Below are positions 16,368-25,519 of a stretch of DNA of 64,000 nt, piece by piece; position 1 is the first letter of the stretch, and the number at the start of each line of letters is the position of its first letter. The notes beneath the pieces were generated by a model. It did not search any database. It was not told the origin of the DNA and saw only the letters and a list, made by a program, of their open reading frames with translations. The stretch is from Nonomuraea sp. MG754425 (lineage in GTDB: Bacteria; Actinomycetota; Actinomycetes; Streptosporangiales; Streptosporangiaceae). The translations under genes were made by a program, and so were the position numbers. The DNA lies in assembly GCF_021699195.1 (NCBI RefSeq), contig NZ_SSXE01000017.1, forward strand, positions 140,792-204,791, written 5' to 3'.

Positions 16368-16889
16368 GTGGACACTCCCTGGCTCGACCGACCGCAGTTG
16401 AGCTCCTGGGTTCGGTTGCGGGCGGTGCTCGAACTGCTTCCGGGCGTGCTCGATGCCCAGTTGCGCCGTGACGCCGATCTGACGGAGTTCGAGTACTACG
16501 TGCTGTCGACGCTCTCGGAGACGCCCGGCCGGGCGTTGCGCATGACCGAGTTGTCCTGGGGCACCAACGCCACGCTGCCCCGGCTCTCCCATGTGGTGAC
16601 GCGCCTGCAGAAGCGTGGGCTGGTGGAGCGGTTCTCCTGTCCGGAGGACCGTCGCACGACCCACGTCCGGCTCACGGACGACGGCTGGGAAAAGGTCCGG
16701 CAGGCGGCTCCGGGCCACGTGGCCATCGTCCACCATCACGTCATCGACGTGCTCACCGACGAGCAGATCAGGCAGCTCGCCGCCATCAGCGACGCCATCC
16801 TGGCCAGACTGGACCCGTCGGAGACGATGACGGCGACCTATACCCGCTACGACGAGCCGCCCAAGCCTCAGACGCGGGACGTCAAGTGA
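16368..16889 (+). CDS. MarR-family transcriptional regulator
   Basis: 173 aa with GTG start. Winged helix typical of MarR: LTEFEYYVLSTLSETPGRALRMTELSWGTNATLPRLSHVVTRLQKRGLVERF, with the wing CPEDRRTTHVRLTDDGWEKV. The helices before and after form the dimer interface. It is divergent from the DODA-type dioxygenase, and the palindromes at 16299-16344 are its probable binding sites. It most likely represses the dioxygenase until a phenolic ligand binds. Confidence 0.9.
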   Translation: MDTPWLDRPQLSSWVRLRAVLELLPGVLDAQLRRDADLTEFEYYVLSTLSETPGRALRMTELSWGTNATLPRLSHVVTRLQKRGLVERFSCPEDRRTTHVRLTDDGWEKVRQAAPGHVAIVHHHVIDVLTDEQIRQLAAISDAILARLDPSETMTATYTRYDEPPKPQTRDVK

Positions 16890-16916
16890 TGCCGGGCGTC
16901 GCAGCCTCGCCACCGC

Positions 16917-18398
16917 TCAGAACGGGAAGCCGCGGTCCTGGTCGCGGACGGTGATCCATTGCAGCTCGCTGAATTCCTCGGCGGCGAATCCGAGCCCGAA
17001 CCGGCCCCAGCCGCTGTCCTTGACGCCGCCGAACGGCATGTGCGGCTCGTCGTTGACCGGCTGGTCGTTGACGTGCACGATGCCGACGTCCAGCCGGGAG
17101 GCCAGCTTGAGCCCGAGACGAGGGTCACCGGTGATGACCGATGCGGCCAGGCCCAGGTCGGAGGCGTTGGCGCGGGTGACCGCCGCCTCGGCCGAGTCGA
17201 CGGCCTCCACCACCACGACCGGTCCGAACGTCTCGCTCTGCGCGATCTCCGCCTCGTCCGGCACGTCGGTCAGCACGGTGGCCGGATAACACGGCGGCTG
17301 GGGCACGCCGCCGGCCAGGACGCGGGCACCGAGCTCGACGGCCTCCTTGACCCGGCGGTCCAGCAGCGCCAAGGCCCACTCATTGATGACGGGGCCGACC
17401 ACGGTGGCCGGGTCGTGCGGATCACCGGTGGGCAGCGTCGCCACCTTGGCCGCGAACCGCTCGGTGAACTCGGCGGCCAGGGGGCGTTCCACGTAGATGC
17501 GCCGGGCGCACATGCACACCTGGCCCTGGTGGATGAAGGCGCCGTAGGCGGCGGCGTTCACCGCGTAGGTGAGGTCGGCGTCCCGGGTGACGATGAGCGG
17601 GTTCTGGCCGCTGAGCTGGAGCACGACCCGCTTGAGGTGGCGGCCCGCCTTCTCGGCCAGGCGCCGGCCGGTCGGGGTGGAGCCGGTGAAGTTGATCCGC
17701 TTGACCACCGGGCTCGCCAGCATCGCGTCGGCCGGCCCACCGGCCTCGCCGGGCGCGTGGGTGACCACGTTGAGCGCGCCGGCCGGCAGCCCGGCCTCGT
17801 GCAGGATCTCCGCCCACAGGGCGCCGCCGGTGCAGGGGGCCTCTTCGGAGGGTTTGAGCACCACGGTGTTGCCGAGGGCGAGCGGGCCGACGATGGCCCG
17901 TCCTGCCAGGGTGAGCGAGGCGTTCCACGGCGCGATCGCGCCGACCACGCCCACCGGGCGGCGTACCGCCATCGCCTGCGTGCCCTCGACGTCGGACGGC
18001 AGCAGGCTGCCGCTGGGCTGGTAGGCGAGCTGGGCGGCCTGGCGCAGCAGCTTGAGCGCGAAGTCCACCTGGACCTCGCCGAAGTAACGGCCGCACCCGG
18101 TCTCGGCGGCGAGGGCGTCGAGGACCTCACCGTGCCGGGCCTGCAGGAGATCGGCCGCGCGCAGGAAGACCTGCTGACGCCGCCAGGGCGGCAGCGTGGA
18201 CCAGCCGGGGAACGCCGCGTGCGCGGCGGCGATCGCCCGCTCCGCGTCGTCGGCATCGCCGGCGGCCACCTCGGCCAGCACCTCACCGGACCAGGGTGAG
18301 TGGTCGGGATAGGTACGGCCCGAGCCCGCGGCCACCCACTCGCCGTCGATGAAGTGCCCGATTCGCGACTTGCGCCAGCCGCCCCCCGCTCGGGCCAT
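16917..18398 (-). CDS. Aldehyde dehydrogenase family protein with Glu-to-Gln change at the general base
   Basis: 493 aa. NAD-binding fold (VVGAIAPWNASLTLAGRAI, VLKPSEEAP, NFTGSTPTGRRLAEKA) and catalytic cysteine in HQGQVCMCARR are present, ending MPFGGVKDSGWGRFG. The usual LELGGK segment reads LQLSGQ here, replacing the conserved glutamate that activates water for thioester hydrolysis. The partner ALDH at 26634 keeps LELGGK. It is divergent from the IclR regulator that heads the transporter operon, so it belongs to the same regulon. It could oxidise an aromatic aldehyde slowly, or have another acyl acceptor. Confidence 0.88.
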   Translation of the reverse strand: MARAGGGWRKSRIGHFIDGEWVAAGSGRTYPDHSPWSGEVLAEVAAGDADDAERAIAAAHAAFPGWSTLPPWRRQQVFLRAADLLQARHGEVLDALAAETGCGRYFGEVQVDFALKLLRQAAQLAYQPSGSLLPSDVEGTQAMAVRRPVGVVGAIAPWNASLTLAGRAIVGPLALGNTVVLKPSEEAPCTGGALWAEILHEAGLPAGALNVVTHAPGEAGGPADAMLASPVVKRINFTGSTPTGRRLAEKAGRHLKRVVLQLSGQNPLIVTRDADLTYAVNAAAYGAFIHQGQVCMCARRIYVERPLAAEFTERFAAKVATLPTGDPHDPATVVGPVINEWALALLDRRVKEAVELGARVLAGGVPQPPCYPATVLTDVPDEAEIAQSETFGPVVVVEAVDSAEAAVTRANASDLGLAASVITGDPRLGLKLASRLDVGIVHVNDQPVNDEPHMPFGGVKDSGWGRFGLGFAAEEFSELQWITVRDQDRGFPF

Positions 18399-18451
18399 GT
18401 GCCTCGATCCTCTCGGCCGAAGTATTCGGATGACTAGAACTGTAAAACCAT

Positions 18452-19303
18452 ATGCTGACCACTGTGACCGATGAGGAGCCCACCCGGCGGCCCGACCGAG
18501 CCCCAGCCGACACCCCGGCGTCGCACTCGGTGTCCCTGGAGCGGGGCCTGAGCATCCTGGACGTGTTCACCGGCAACCGCTCGGTGCTGGGGATCGCCGA
18601 CCTGGCGCGGGCGGTGGGCCTGAACAAGAGCACCACGCACCGGTACGTCGCCACGCTGACCGCACTGAGATACCTCCAGCAGGACCCGGAGACGAAGAAA
18701 TACTTCCTCGGCCCGCGCGCCGTGGACCTGGGGTTCGCCGCGATCGACTCGATGGAGCTCACCCGCGTCACCGGGCCGCTGCTGCAGGCGCTGGCCGACG
18801 AGACCGGGTTCACCGTCAGCGTGGCGGTGTGCGACGGGCCGGACGTCGTCTACGTCGACCGGCGGCGCAGCAGCAGGCGCAGTTCCCTGGCCATGGACCT
18901 CAACCTGCACGTCGGCTCGCGCCTGCCGGCCTACTGCACCTCGATGGGCAAGGTGCTGCTCGCCTACCAGGACCCGGCGACGCTGCGGCAGATCCTGGAC
19001 CACACCGACATGGCCCGCCGGGGGCCCAAGACGATCACCAACCGGGAGCAGTTGCTCGCCGCGCTGGCCAAGGTGCGCCAGAACGGGATGGCCGTCAACG
19101 ACGAGGAACTGGCCCCGGGCCTGCGATCGTTCTCCGCGCCGGTGCGCGACCGGTCCGGCGAGGTGGTGGCCGCGATCAACATCGCGGTGTACCTGACGGT
19201 GGCTCCGACCACCGTCGAGGCGCTGGCCGGGCGGCTGGAGGCGCCGCTGCGGCGCACCGCGGCGGAGATCTCCCGGCGCCTCGGTTACCGGCCCCGACCC
19301 TAG
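18452..19303 (+). CDS. IclR-family transcriptional regulator
   Basis: 283 aa. The N-terminal winged helix (VSLERGLSILDVFT, LGIADLARAVGLNKSTTHRYVATLTALRYL) is followed by the effector domain (VGSRLPAYCTSMGKVLLAY, AVNDEELAPGLRSFSAPVRD), a close match to the PcaR/IclR pattern for regulators of aromatic acid catabolism. It is divergent from one aldehyde dehydrogenase, with only 53 bp between, and 226 bp upstream of the transporter operon, so it probably controls both. I could not define a clear operator. Confidence 0.92.
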   Translation: MLTTVTDEEPTRRPDRAPADTPASHSVSLERGLSILDVFTGNRSVLGIADLARAVGLNKSTTHRYVATLTALRYLQQDPETKKYFLGPRAVDLGFAAIDSMELTRVTGPLLQALADETGFTVSVAVCDGPDVVYVDRRRSSRRSSLAMDLNLHVGSRLPAYCTSMGKVLLAYQDPATLRQILDHTDMARRGPKTITNREQLLAALAKVRQNGMAVNDEELAPGLRSFSAPVRDRSGEVVAAINIAVYLTVAPTTVEALAGRLEAPLRRTAAEISRRLGYRPRP

Positions 19304-19529
19304 CGGTGTTCGACGTGGTGAATTCGCGTTCCAATCCCTGAAACAACCTGTTGCACCGGCGTTAACTAGGTCGTACCGTCGGGGCACCTTCACGGCATTC
19401 CGCAGGTCGGAGCGCATAACGGTGACGAACCGAGCGTGCCCGGCCACCCTCCTCAAGAGCACCCCTCTGTGTCCCGGCAGGGCGCTTCGCCATGCGCGCG
19501 GGACACGGTTCGGCATAAGGAGTCCTCGC

Positions 19530-20837
19530 GTGAGCGACGCTTCCCCCGGCGGCATGAACCGCCGGTCCTTCCTCGGCGCGGCCGGCCTCGGCGCCGCCGC
19601 GATCGGCGCAGCCCCGCTGCTGAGCGCCTGCGGTGGCCTCAAGGGCACCGGCACCTCGTCCTCCGACGTTCTCAAGATCGGCTACGTCAGCCCGCAGACC
19701 GGCGCGCTGGCCGGCTTCGCCACCGCCGACACCTTCGTGGTCAAGCAGATCACCGAAGCGCTGCGGGGCGGCTTCACCGCCGGCGGCAAGAAGCGCACCG
19801 TCGAGATCATCGTCAAGGACACCCAGTCCAACCCCAACCGGGCCACCGAGGTCACCCGTCAGCTCATCAACAGCGACAAGGTGGACCTGATCGTCGGCTC
19901 CTCCACCCCGGACACCACCAACCCGGTGGCCGACCAGTGCGAGGCCAACGGCATCCCGAACGTCACCACGATCGCCCCCTGGGAGGCGTGGTGGAACGGC
20001 CGGGGCGGCAAGGACGGCGAAGGCTTCACGTACACGACGCTGTTCTTCTTCGGCATGCAGGAGTTCGCCGACTGCTTCTTCCCGATGTGGCAGCGGATGG
20101 AGGTGGACAACAAGAACGTCGCGGCGCTGTGGCCCAACGACACCGACGCCAACGCCTTCCGGCAGGGCCTCGGCCCGATGATCACCAAGGCCGGTCACCA
20201 GGTGGTGGACGGCGGCGCGTACCAGAACGGCATCACCGACTTCAGCTCCCAGATCGCGAAGTTCAAGGCCTCCGACGCCGAGTTGTTCACCTGCACCCCG
20301 ATCCCGCCCGACTTCCAGACCTTCTGGAAGCAGGCCCAGCAGCAGGGCTTCAAGCCGAAGCTGGCCACGGTCGCCAAGGTCATGCTCTTCCCGTCCGAGG
20401 CGGAGGCGCTCGGCGGGCTCGCCGACAACATCGCCACCGACTTCTGGTGGAGCCCGGCCCACCCGTACAAGTCCACGCTGGACGGCAAGACCGCCCGGCA
20501 ACTCGCCGACGACTTCGCCGCGTCCTCGGGCAAGCAGTGGACCCAGGCGCTCGGCTCGATCTACTCGCTGTTCGAGATCGCCGTGCAGGCGTTCAAGCAG
20601 GCGAGCGATCCCAAGGACCGCGACGAGGTGGCGTCCAAGCTGAAGGCGATGAAGATCAACTGCATGAGCGGCGACCTGGACTTCACCACCGGCCCCAAGC
20701 CCGGCATCGCCCTCCAGCACCCGGTCGGCGGCCAGTGGCGCAAGGGCACCAGGTTCCCCTGGGACGTGGTCATCGTGGACAACACGGCGAACCCGGCCGT
20801 CCCCGTCGGGGGCGACCTGCTGCCGACCAACGCGTGA
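19530..20837 (+). CDS. ABC transporter substrate-binding lipoprotein, branched-chain amino acid/amide family
   Basis: 435 aa from GTG 19530 behind AAGGAG. The N-terminus has a twin-arginine-like segment (NRRSFLGAAG) and a lipobox (LLSACGG), so it is exported and lipidated. The mature part is a periplasmic-binding fold I protein: LKIGYVSPQTGALAGFA, IVKDTQSNPNRATEVTRQLI and IVGSSTPDTTNPVADQCEANGIPN, in the LivJ/aromatic-acid group. First gene of a unit whose downstream genes nearly all overlap. It captures the substrate of the pathway, which is more likely an aromatic or amide compound than leucine, given the enzymes encoded alongside. Confidence 0.92.
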   Translation: MSDASPGGMNRRSFLGAAGLGAAAIGAAPLLSACGGLKGTGTSSSDVLKIGYVSPQTGALAGFATADTFVVKQITEALRGGFTAGGKKRTVEIIVKDTQSNPNRATEVTRQLINSDKVDLIVGSSTPDTTNPVADQCEANGIPNVTTIAPWEAWWNGRGGKDGEGFTYTTLFFFGMQEFADCFFPMWQRMEVDNKNVAALWPNDTDANAFRQGLGPMITKAGHQVVDGGAYQNGITDFSSQIAKFKASDAELFTCTPIPPDFQTFWKQAQQQGFKPKLATVAKVMLFPSEAEALGGLADNIATDFWWSPAHPYKSTLDGKTARQLADDFAASSGKQWTQALGSIYSLFEIAVQAFKQASDPKDRDEVASKLKAMKINCMSGDLDFTTGPKPGIALQHPVGGQWRKGTRFPWDVVIVDNTANPAVPVGGDLLPTNA

Positions 20838-21592
20838 TGGCCGAACCGCTGCTGCGCCTGGAGAGCCTGTCCAAGAGCTTCGGCCAGGTGACCGTCGCCA
20901 AGGACCTGGCGCTCTCGCTGGATCCGGGCGAGGCGCTGGGGATCGTCGGGCCGAACGGGGCGGGCAAGACCAGCCTGTTCGCGATGATCTCCGGCGACCT
21001 GCGCCCGGACGCCGGCACGGTCTGGCTGGACGGGCGCGACGTCACCGGCGTGCCGCCGCACGCCCGCACCCGGGCCGGCATCGGCCGCACCTACCAGGTG
21101 CCCCGGCCGTTCACCCACCTCTCCGTGTTCGAGAACGTGCTCGTGTGCGCGCACCAGGGCGCCGGGCTGCACGGCAAACAGGCCTGGTCGCAGGCCATGG
21201 ACGTGCTGGAACGCACCGGTCTGGCCGACCTGGCCAACACCGCGGCGGGACGGCTCACCCTGCTGCAGCGCAAACGCCTGGAGGTGGCCCGCGCCCTCGG
21301 CACCGGGCCCCGGCTGCTGCTGCTCGACGAGGTCGCCGGCGGGCTCACCGAGCCCGAGGTGGCCGAGCTGGTCGAGGTGATCAGGCGGCTGCACGCCGAG
21401 GGGCTCGGCATCGTGTGGATCGAGCACGTGGTCCACGCGCTGGTCAAGACCGTCGCCCGGATGATCTGCCTGGCGGGCGGCGACGTGGTCGCCGACGGCG
21501 AGCCGGTCGCGGTGCTCGCCGACGCGAAGGTGCGCGAGCTGTACTTGGGCGCCGGGCCGGAGACGGGCCTGACGGACGAGGAGGGCTCATGA
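20837..21592 (+). CDS. ABC transporter ATP-binding protein, LivG type
   Basis: 251 aa; start overlaps the previous stop (TGATG). Walker A is GPNGAGKTS, Walker B LLLLDEVAGGL and the switch histidine WIEHVV. The signature motif is not LSGGQ but LTLLQRKRLEVARAL, a variant seen in this subfamily. The LivG-specific insertion (RTYQVPRPFTHLSVFENVLV) is present. Works as a heterodimer with the next gene product. Confidence 0.92.
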   Translation: MAEPLLRLESLSKSFGQVTVAKDLALSLDPGEALGIVGPNGAGKTSLFAMISGDLRPDAGTVWLDGRDVTGVPPHARTRAGIGRTYQVPRPFTHLSVFENVLVCAHQGAGLHGKQAWSQAMDVLERTGLADLANTAAGRLTLLQRKRLEVARALGTGPRLLLLDEVAGGLTEPEVAELVEVIRRLHAEGLGIVWIEHVVHALVKTVARMICLAGGDVVADGEPVAVLADAKVRELYLGAGPETGLTDEEGS

Positions 21593-22293
21593 CCCTCCTG
21601 TCGATCCGCGACCTCACCGTGCACCACGGCCTGCTCCGCGCCGTGGACGGGCTCAGCCTGGACCTGGAGCGCGGCGAGGTGCTGGCGATCATCGGCGCCA
21701 ACGGCGCGGGCAAGTCCACGCTGCTGCGCGCCCTGGCCGGGCTCGACTCCCCCACGTCGGGGACCGTCCACCTCGCGGACCGCGACATCACCCGCCACCC
21801 CGCGCACAGGCGGGTCTCGGCCGGGATCGCGCTGGTGCCGGAGGGCCGGCGGCTGTTCCGCTCGCTCACCGTCGAGGAGAACCTGCTCACCGGCACCTAC
21901 CGCAGGCGGCCCGGCCCCTGGTCGCTGGAGCGGATCTACGAGCTGTTCCCGTGGATGACCGAGCGGCGGCGGCAGAACGCCGCGCAGCTCTCCGGCGGCG
22001 AGCAGCAGGCGGTGGCCATCGGCCGGGCGCTGCTGTCCAACCCCGACCTGCTGCTCGTGGACGAGCTGTCGCTGGGCCTGGCGCCGGTGATCGTGCGCCG
22101 CATCTACGAGGCACTGCCGGAGATCGTCGCCGCCGGCACCACCGCGCTCATCGTCGAGCAGGACGTCTCGCAGGCCATGCGGGTCGCCGACCGGGTGCAC
22201 TGCCTGCTGGAAGGGCGTTCGGTGCTGGCGGGACGGCCCGCGGAGCTCACCTCGGAGCAGGTCGAGCACGCGTACTTCGGCATCGGAGACTGA
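21589..22293 (+). CDS. ABC transporter ATP-binding protein, LivF type
   Basis: 234 aa; ATGA overlap with the LivG-type gene. Walker A GANGAGKST, signature LSGGEQQAVAIGRALL, Walker B LLLVDELSLGL and the LivF hallmark ALVPEGRRLFRSLTVEENLL are all seen. Second ATPase of the importer. Confidence 0.92.
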   Translation: MTLLSIRDLTVHHGLLRAVDGLSLDLERGEVLAIIGANGAGKSTLLRALAGLDSPTSGTVHLADRDITRHPAHRRVSAGIALVPEGRRLFRSLTVEENLLTGTYRRRPGPWSLERIYELFPWMTERRRQNAAQLSGGEQQAVAIGRALLSNPDLLLVDELSLGLAPVIVRRIYEALPEIVAAGTTALIVEQDVSQAMRVADRVHCLLEGRSVLAGRPAELTSEQVEHAYFGIGD

Positions 22294-22294
22294 C

Positions 22295-23158
22295 ATGCAA
22301 TGGATCAACGCGCTCGTCCAGGGGCTGCTGCTCGGCGGCCTGTACGCGCTGTTCGCGACCGGCCTGTCACTGATGTTCGGCGTGATGCGGATCGTCAACC
22401 TCGCCCACGGCGATCTGGCCGTCGTCGCCTCGTTCCTGGCCCTCGCCCTGGTCGGCGGCACCGGGCTGCCGCTGTGGGTGGTGATCGTGGTGACCGTGCC
22501 GCTGTTCGCGCTGCTCGGTTACCTGACCCAGCGGGTGCTGCTCCAGGGCAGCCTCTCGTCGGGGCCGATGGCCACCCTGCTGGTGACGTTCGGGCTGTCG
22601 ATCGTGCTGCAGAACGTGCTGCTGGAGATCTTCTCGGCCGACACGCGGACGCTGGACAGCGGCTCGTTCGCCACCTCCTCCTTCCACCTGGGCCCGATCA
22701 CGGTCGGCTGGCTGCCGCTGGTCACGTTCCTGCTGGCCGGCGCGGTGCTGGCGGGCATCGGGGTGTTCCTGTCGCGCACCGGCCTCGGCCGGATGCTGCG
22801 CGCCTCCTCCGACGACCGGGAGACCGCGAGCCTGGTGGGCGCGGACAGCCGGCACGTGTACGGGGTGGCCACCGCCATCGCGTTCGCCACCGTGGCGCTG
22901 GCCGGGCTGATGTTCGCGGTGCGCTCGTCGTTCGACCCGGCCACCGGCCCGTCGCGGCTGATCTTCGCCTTCGAGGCGGTCGTCATCGGCGGGCTCGGCT
23001 CGCTGTGGGGCACCCTGCTGGGCGGCATCGTGCTGGGGGTCACCCAGTCGATCGGCTCGCAGATCGATCCGGCGATGACGCTGCTCGCCGGCCACCTCGT
23101 CTTCCTCGCCGTGCTGGCCTTCCGGCCGCAGGGCCTGCTCGCCGGACGGACCGCATGA
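22295..23158 (+). CDS. ABC transporter permease, LivH type
   Basis: 287 aa, membrane protein with about eight hydrophobic segments. Family signatures LGGLYALFATGLSLMFGVMRIVNLAHGDL at the N-terminus and FEAVVIGGLGSLWGTLLGGIVLG near the C-terminus are clear. One of the two channel subunits of the importer. Confidence 0.92.
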   Translation: MQWINALVQGLLLGGLYALFATGLSLMFGVMRIVNLAHGDLAVVASFLALALVGGTGLPLWVVIVVTVPLFALLGYLTQRVLLQGSLSSGPMATLLVTFGLSIVLQNVLLEIFSADTRTLDSGSFATSSFHLGPITVGWLPLVTFLLAGAVLAGIGVFLSRTGLGRMLRASSDDRETASLVGADSRHVYGVATAIAFATVALAGLMFAVRSSFDPATGPSRLIFAFEAVVIGGLGSLWGTLLGGIVLGVTQSIGSQIDPAMTLLAGHLVFLAVLAFRPQGLLAGRTA

Positions 23159-24183
23159 CCCTTTCCCATCTGCTGAGCGAGCGGGCGGCGGCCGCCGTGG
23201 ACGTGCGCCGCGCCGCCCGTACCTCCAAGGTGTCGGGCGGGGTGCTCCTCGCCCTCGTGGTGCTGCTGGCGGCGCTGCCGTACGTGGTGTTCAGCGACGT
23301 CACCGACACGCTCGTCAACTTCTTCGTGCTGGTCGCGCTGGCGGGCATGTGGAATCTGCTGGCCGGGTTCGGCGGCCTGGTCTCGGTGGGCCAGCAGGCC
23401 TTCATCGGGATCGGCGCCTACAGCGTGATCGCGCTGGCCGATCTGGGGGTGCAGCCGTATCTGGCGGTGCCGCTGGCCGCGCTCACCTGCGTGGTGTTCG
23501 CGGTGCCCACGTCGTGGCTGGCGTTCCGGCTGCGCGGCGACTATTTCGCGGTCGGCACGTGGGTGATCGCCGAGGTGTACCGGCTGCTGGTGGTCCGGAT
23601 CGACGCTCTGGGCGGGGCCAGCGGCAAGGGGCTGTCCGGGCTGTCCGGCCTGGACCCCGCGCTGCGTGGCGCGCTGACCTACTGGGTGGCGCTGACACTG
23701 ACGCTGGCCACCGTCGGCGGCTGCTACCTGCTGCTGCGCGGCCGGGTGGGGCTGTCGCTGATGGCGGTGCGCGACGAGGAGACCGCCGCGAGCGCCGCCG
23801 GCATCGACGTGACCAGGGCCAAGCGGATCGTGTACCTGGTCTCGGCCGCCGGGTGCGGTGCGGCGGGCGGGGTGATCACGGTCAGCTCGCTCAGCGTCAA
23901 TCCGGACGCGATCTTCAACGTGCAGTGGTCGGCGTACATGATCTTCATCGTGGTGATCGGCGGGATCGGCTTCATCGAGGGGCCGCTGATCGGCGCGGTG
24001 GTGTTCTTCGCGCTGCAACAACTGCTGGCCGACTTCGGCTCGTGGTATCTGGTGATCCTGGGTGTCGTCGGCATCGCGGCCGCGCGGTGGCTGCCGGGCG
24101 GGCTGTGGGGGCTGGTGCGGGACCGGACCGGGCTGAGCCTGTTCCCGGTCGGCTATCACGTACGGACCGGCGATGTCCGCTGA
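23155..24183 (+). CDS. ABC transporter permease, LivM type
   Basis: 342 aa; ATGA overlap with the LivH-type gene. It has about nine hydrophobic segments with the LivM features NLLAGFGGLVSVGQQAFIGIGAYS, AVRDEETAASAAGIDVTRAK and FIVVIGGIGFIEGPLIGAVVF. It completes the five-component importer. Its end overlaps the amidase gene by 11 bases, tying transport and metabolism into one transcript. Confidence 0.92.
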   Translation: MTLSHLLSERAAAAVDVRRAARTSKVSGGVLLALVVLLAALPYVVFSDVTDTLVNFFVLVALAGMWNLLAGFGGLVSVGQQAFIGIGAYSVIALADLGVQPYLAVPLAALTCVVFAVPTSWLAFRLRGDYFAVGTWVIAEVYRLLVVRIDALGGASGKGLSGLSGLDPALRGALTYWVALTLTLATVGGCYLLLRGRVGLSLMAVRDEETAASAAGIDVTRAKRIVYLVSAAGCGAAGGVITVSSLSVNPDAIFNVQWSAYMIFIVVIGGIGFIEGPLIGAVVFFALQQLLADFGSWYLVILGVVGIAAARWLPGGLWGLVRDRTGLSLFPVGYHVRTGDVR

Positions 24184-25519
24184 GACGATCGCCGGGGCCG
24201 CGGCGGCCATCGCTCGCGGCGAGCTGTCGCCGGTCGAGCTGACCGGGTGGCTGCTGGCCCGGATCGCCGCGACCGAGCCCGCCCTGCACGCCTACGCCAC
24301 CATCACCGCCGAGGCCGCGCTCGCCCGCGCCAAGGCCCTCGCCGGCGAACCGGCGCGCGGGCCGCTGCACGGCATTCCGATCGGGATCAAGGATCTGATC
24401 GACACGGCCGGCGTACGGACCTGCTACGGCTCGCCCCGGTTCGTCGGTCACGTGCCGGAGCGGGACGCGACGGCGGTGGCCGGGCTGCTGGCCGCCGGGG
24501 CGGTGATCCTCGGTAAGCACACCACGCACGAGCTGGCCTGGGGCGGCCGTACCGACAGCGCGTTCTTCGGTCCCACGCACAACCCGTACCGGCGCGGCCA
24601 CATCCCCGGCGGGTCGTCCGGCGGGTCGGCGGCCTCGGTCGCCGCCGGCAGCGCGCTCGGCGCGCTCGGCTCCGACACGGCCGGCAGCGTGCGCATCCCC
24701 GCCGCGCTGAGCGGCTGCGTCGGGTTCAAGCCGACCCGGGGCCGGATCCCGCTGGACGGCGTGCTGCCGCTGGCCCCGTCGCTGGACCATCTCGGGGTGC
24801 TGGCCCGTACCGTGGACGACGCCGCGCTGCTCATGGGCGGGCTCGCCGCTCCCGTCGCGGGAGAGCCGCCGCGGCGGCCACGGGTGGGCTGGCTGGGCGG
24901 CTGGTTCGGCGCGGTGCTCGCCCCGGAGGCACGCGCGGCGCTCGACACCGTCCGGGCCCGGCTGGAGGACGCCGGGGTGACCGTCGTGGACGTGCTCGTC
25001 CCCGGCGAGCCGCTGATGCCCGAGGCGCCGCTGGCCAGGATCGTGCGCGAGGCCGGCGCCCGCCACCGGGCCGCGTTCGGCGAGGATCCGGAGCTGTTCG
25101 GGCCGGACATCGCCGAGCTGATGCGGCTCCCGCCGCCGTCCGCCGAGCAGGTCGAGCGGCAGGAGGCCGCGCTGGGGCGGGTGGTCGCCGCGCTGCGGTC
25201 CGCGCTGACCGGCTGTGACGTGCTGGCCTGCGCCACCGTGCCGGTGACGGCGCCGCCCATCGGCGCGGCCACCGTGACGGTGGACGGCCGCGCGTGGCCC
25301 GTCGAGCTGGTGCTGACCCGGCTGACCGCACCGTTCAACGCGGCCGGTCTACCCGCCGTCTCGGTGCCCGTGGCCCTGGCCGGCGGGCTGCCGATCGGGC
25401 TGCAGCTCGCCGGCGCTCCCCTGCGCGACCCGACCGTGCTGGCGGCGGCACGCCTCGTCGAGCGGCTCACCCCGCCACTGCCGCGCCCCACCATCTCGAG
25501 CGAAGGAATTCAGCGATGA
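24173..25519 (+). CDS. Amidase-signature hydrolase
   Basis: 448 aa. The Ser-cisSer-Lys triad of the amidase signature family is complete: IGIKDLIDTAG (Lys), GGSSGGSAASVAAG (cis-Ser) and ALGSDTAGSVRIPAALSG (nucleophile Ser), followed by GFKPTRGRI. It lacks the extra domains of GatA. It is translationally coupled to the LivM-type permease before it and the alcohol dehydrogenase after it. The context suggests it hydrolyses an imported amide, or a side-chain amide or ester, to feed the oxidative steps. Confidence 0.9.
   Translation: MSAETIAGAAAAIARGELSPVELTGWLLARIAATEPALHAYATITAEAALARAKALAGEPARGPLHGIPIGIKDLIDTAGVRTCYGSPRFVGHVPERDATAVAGLLAAGAVILGKHTTHELAWGGRTDSAFFGPTHNPYRRGHIPGGSSGGSAASVAAGSALGALGSDTAGSVRIPAALSGCVGFKPTRGRIPLDGVLPLAPSLDHLGVLARTVDDAALLMGGLAAPVAGEPPRRPRVGWLGGWFGAVLAPEARAALDTVRARLEDAGVTVVDVLVPGEPLMPEAPLARIVREAGARHRAAFGEDPELFGPDIAELMRLPPPSAEQVERQEAALGRVVAALRSALTGCDVLACATVPVTAPPIGAATVTVDGRAWPVELVLTRLTAPFNAAGLPAVSVPVALAGGLPIGLQLAGAPLRDPTVLAAARLVERLTPPLPRPTISSEGIQR

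Noticed and set aside
19362..20720. A 452-codon open frame on the - strand
   Set aside because: Antisense to the substrate-binding protein gene, with no recognisable motif.
22519..24210. A 563-codon open frame on the - strand
   Set aside because: Antisense to the two permease genes; its His/Gln/Arg-rich product is the typical complement of membrane-protein codons.
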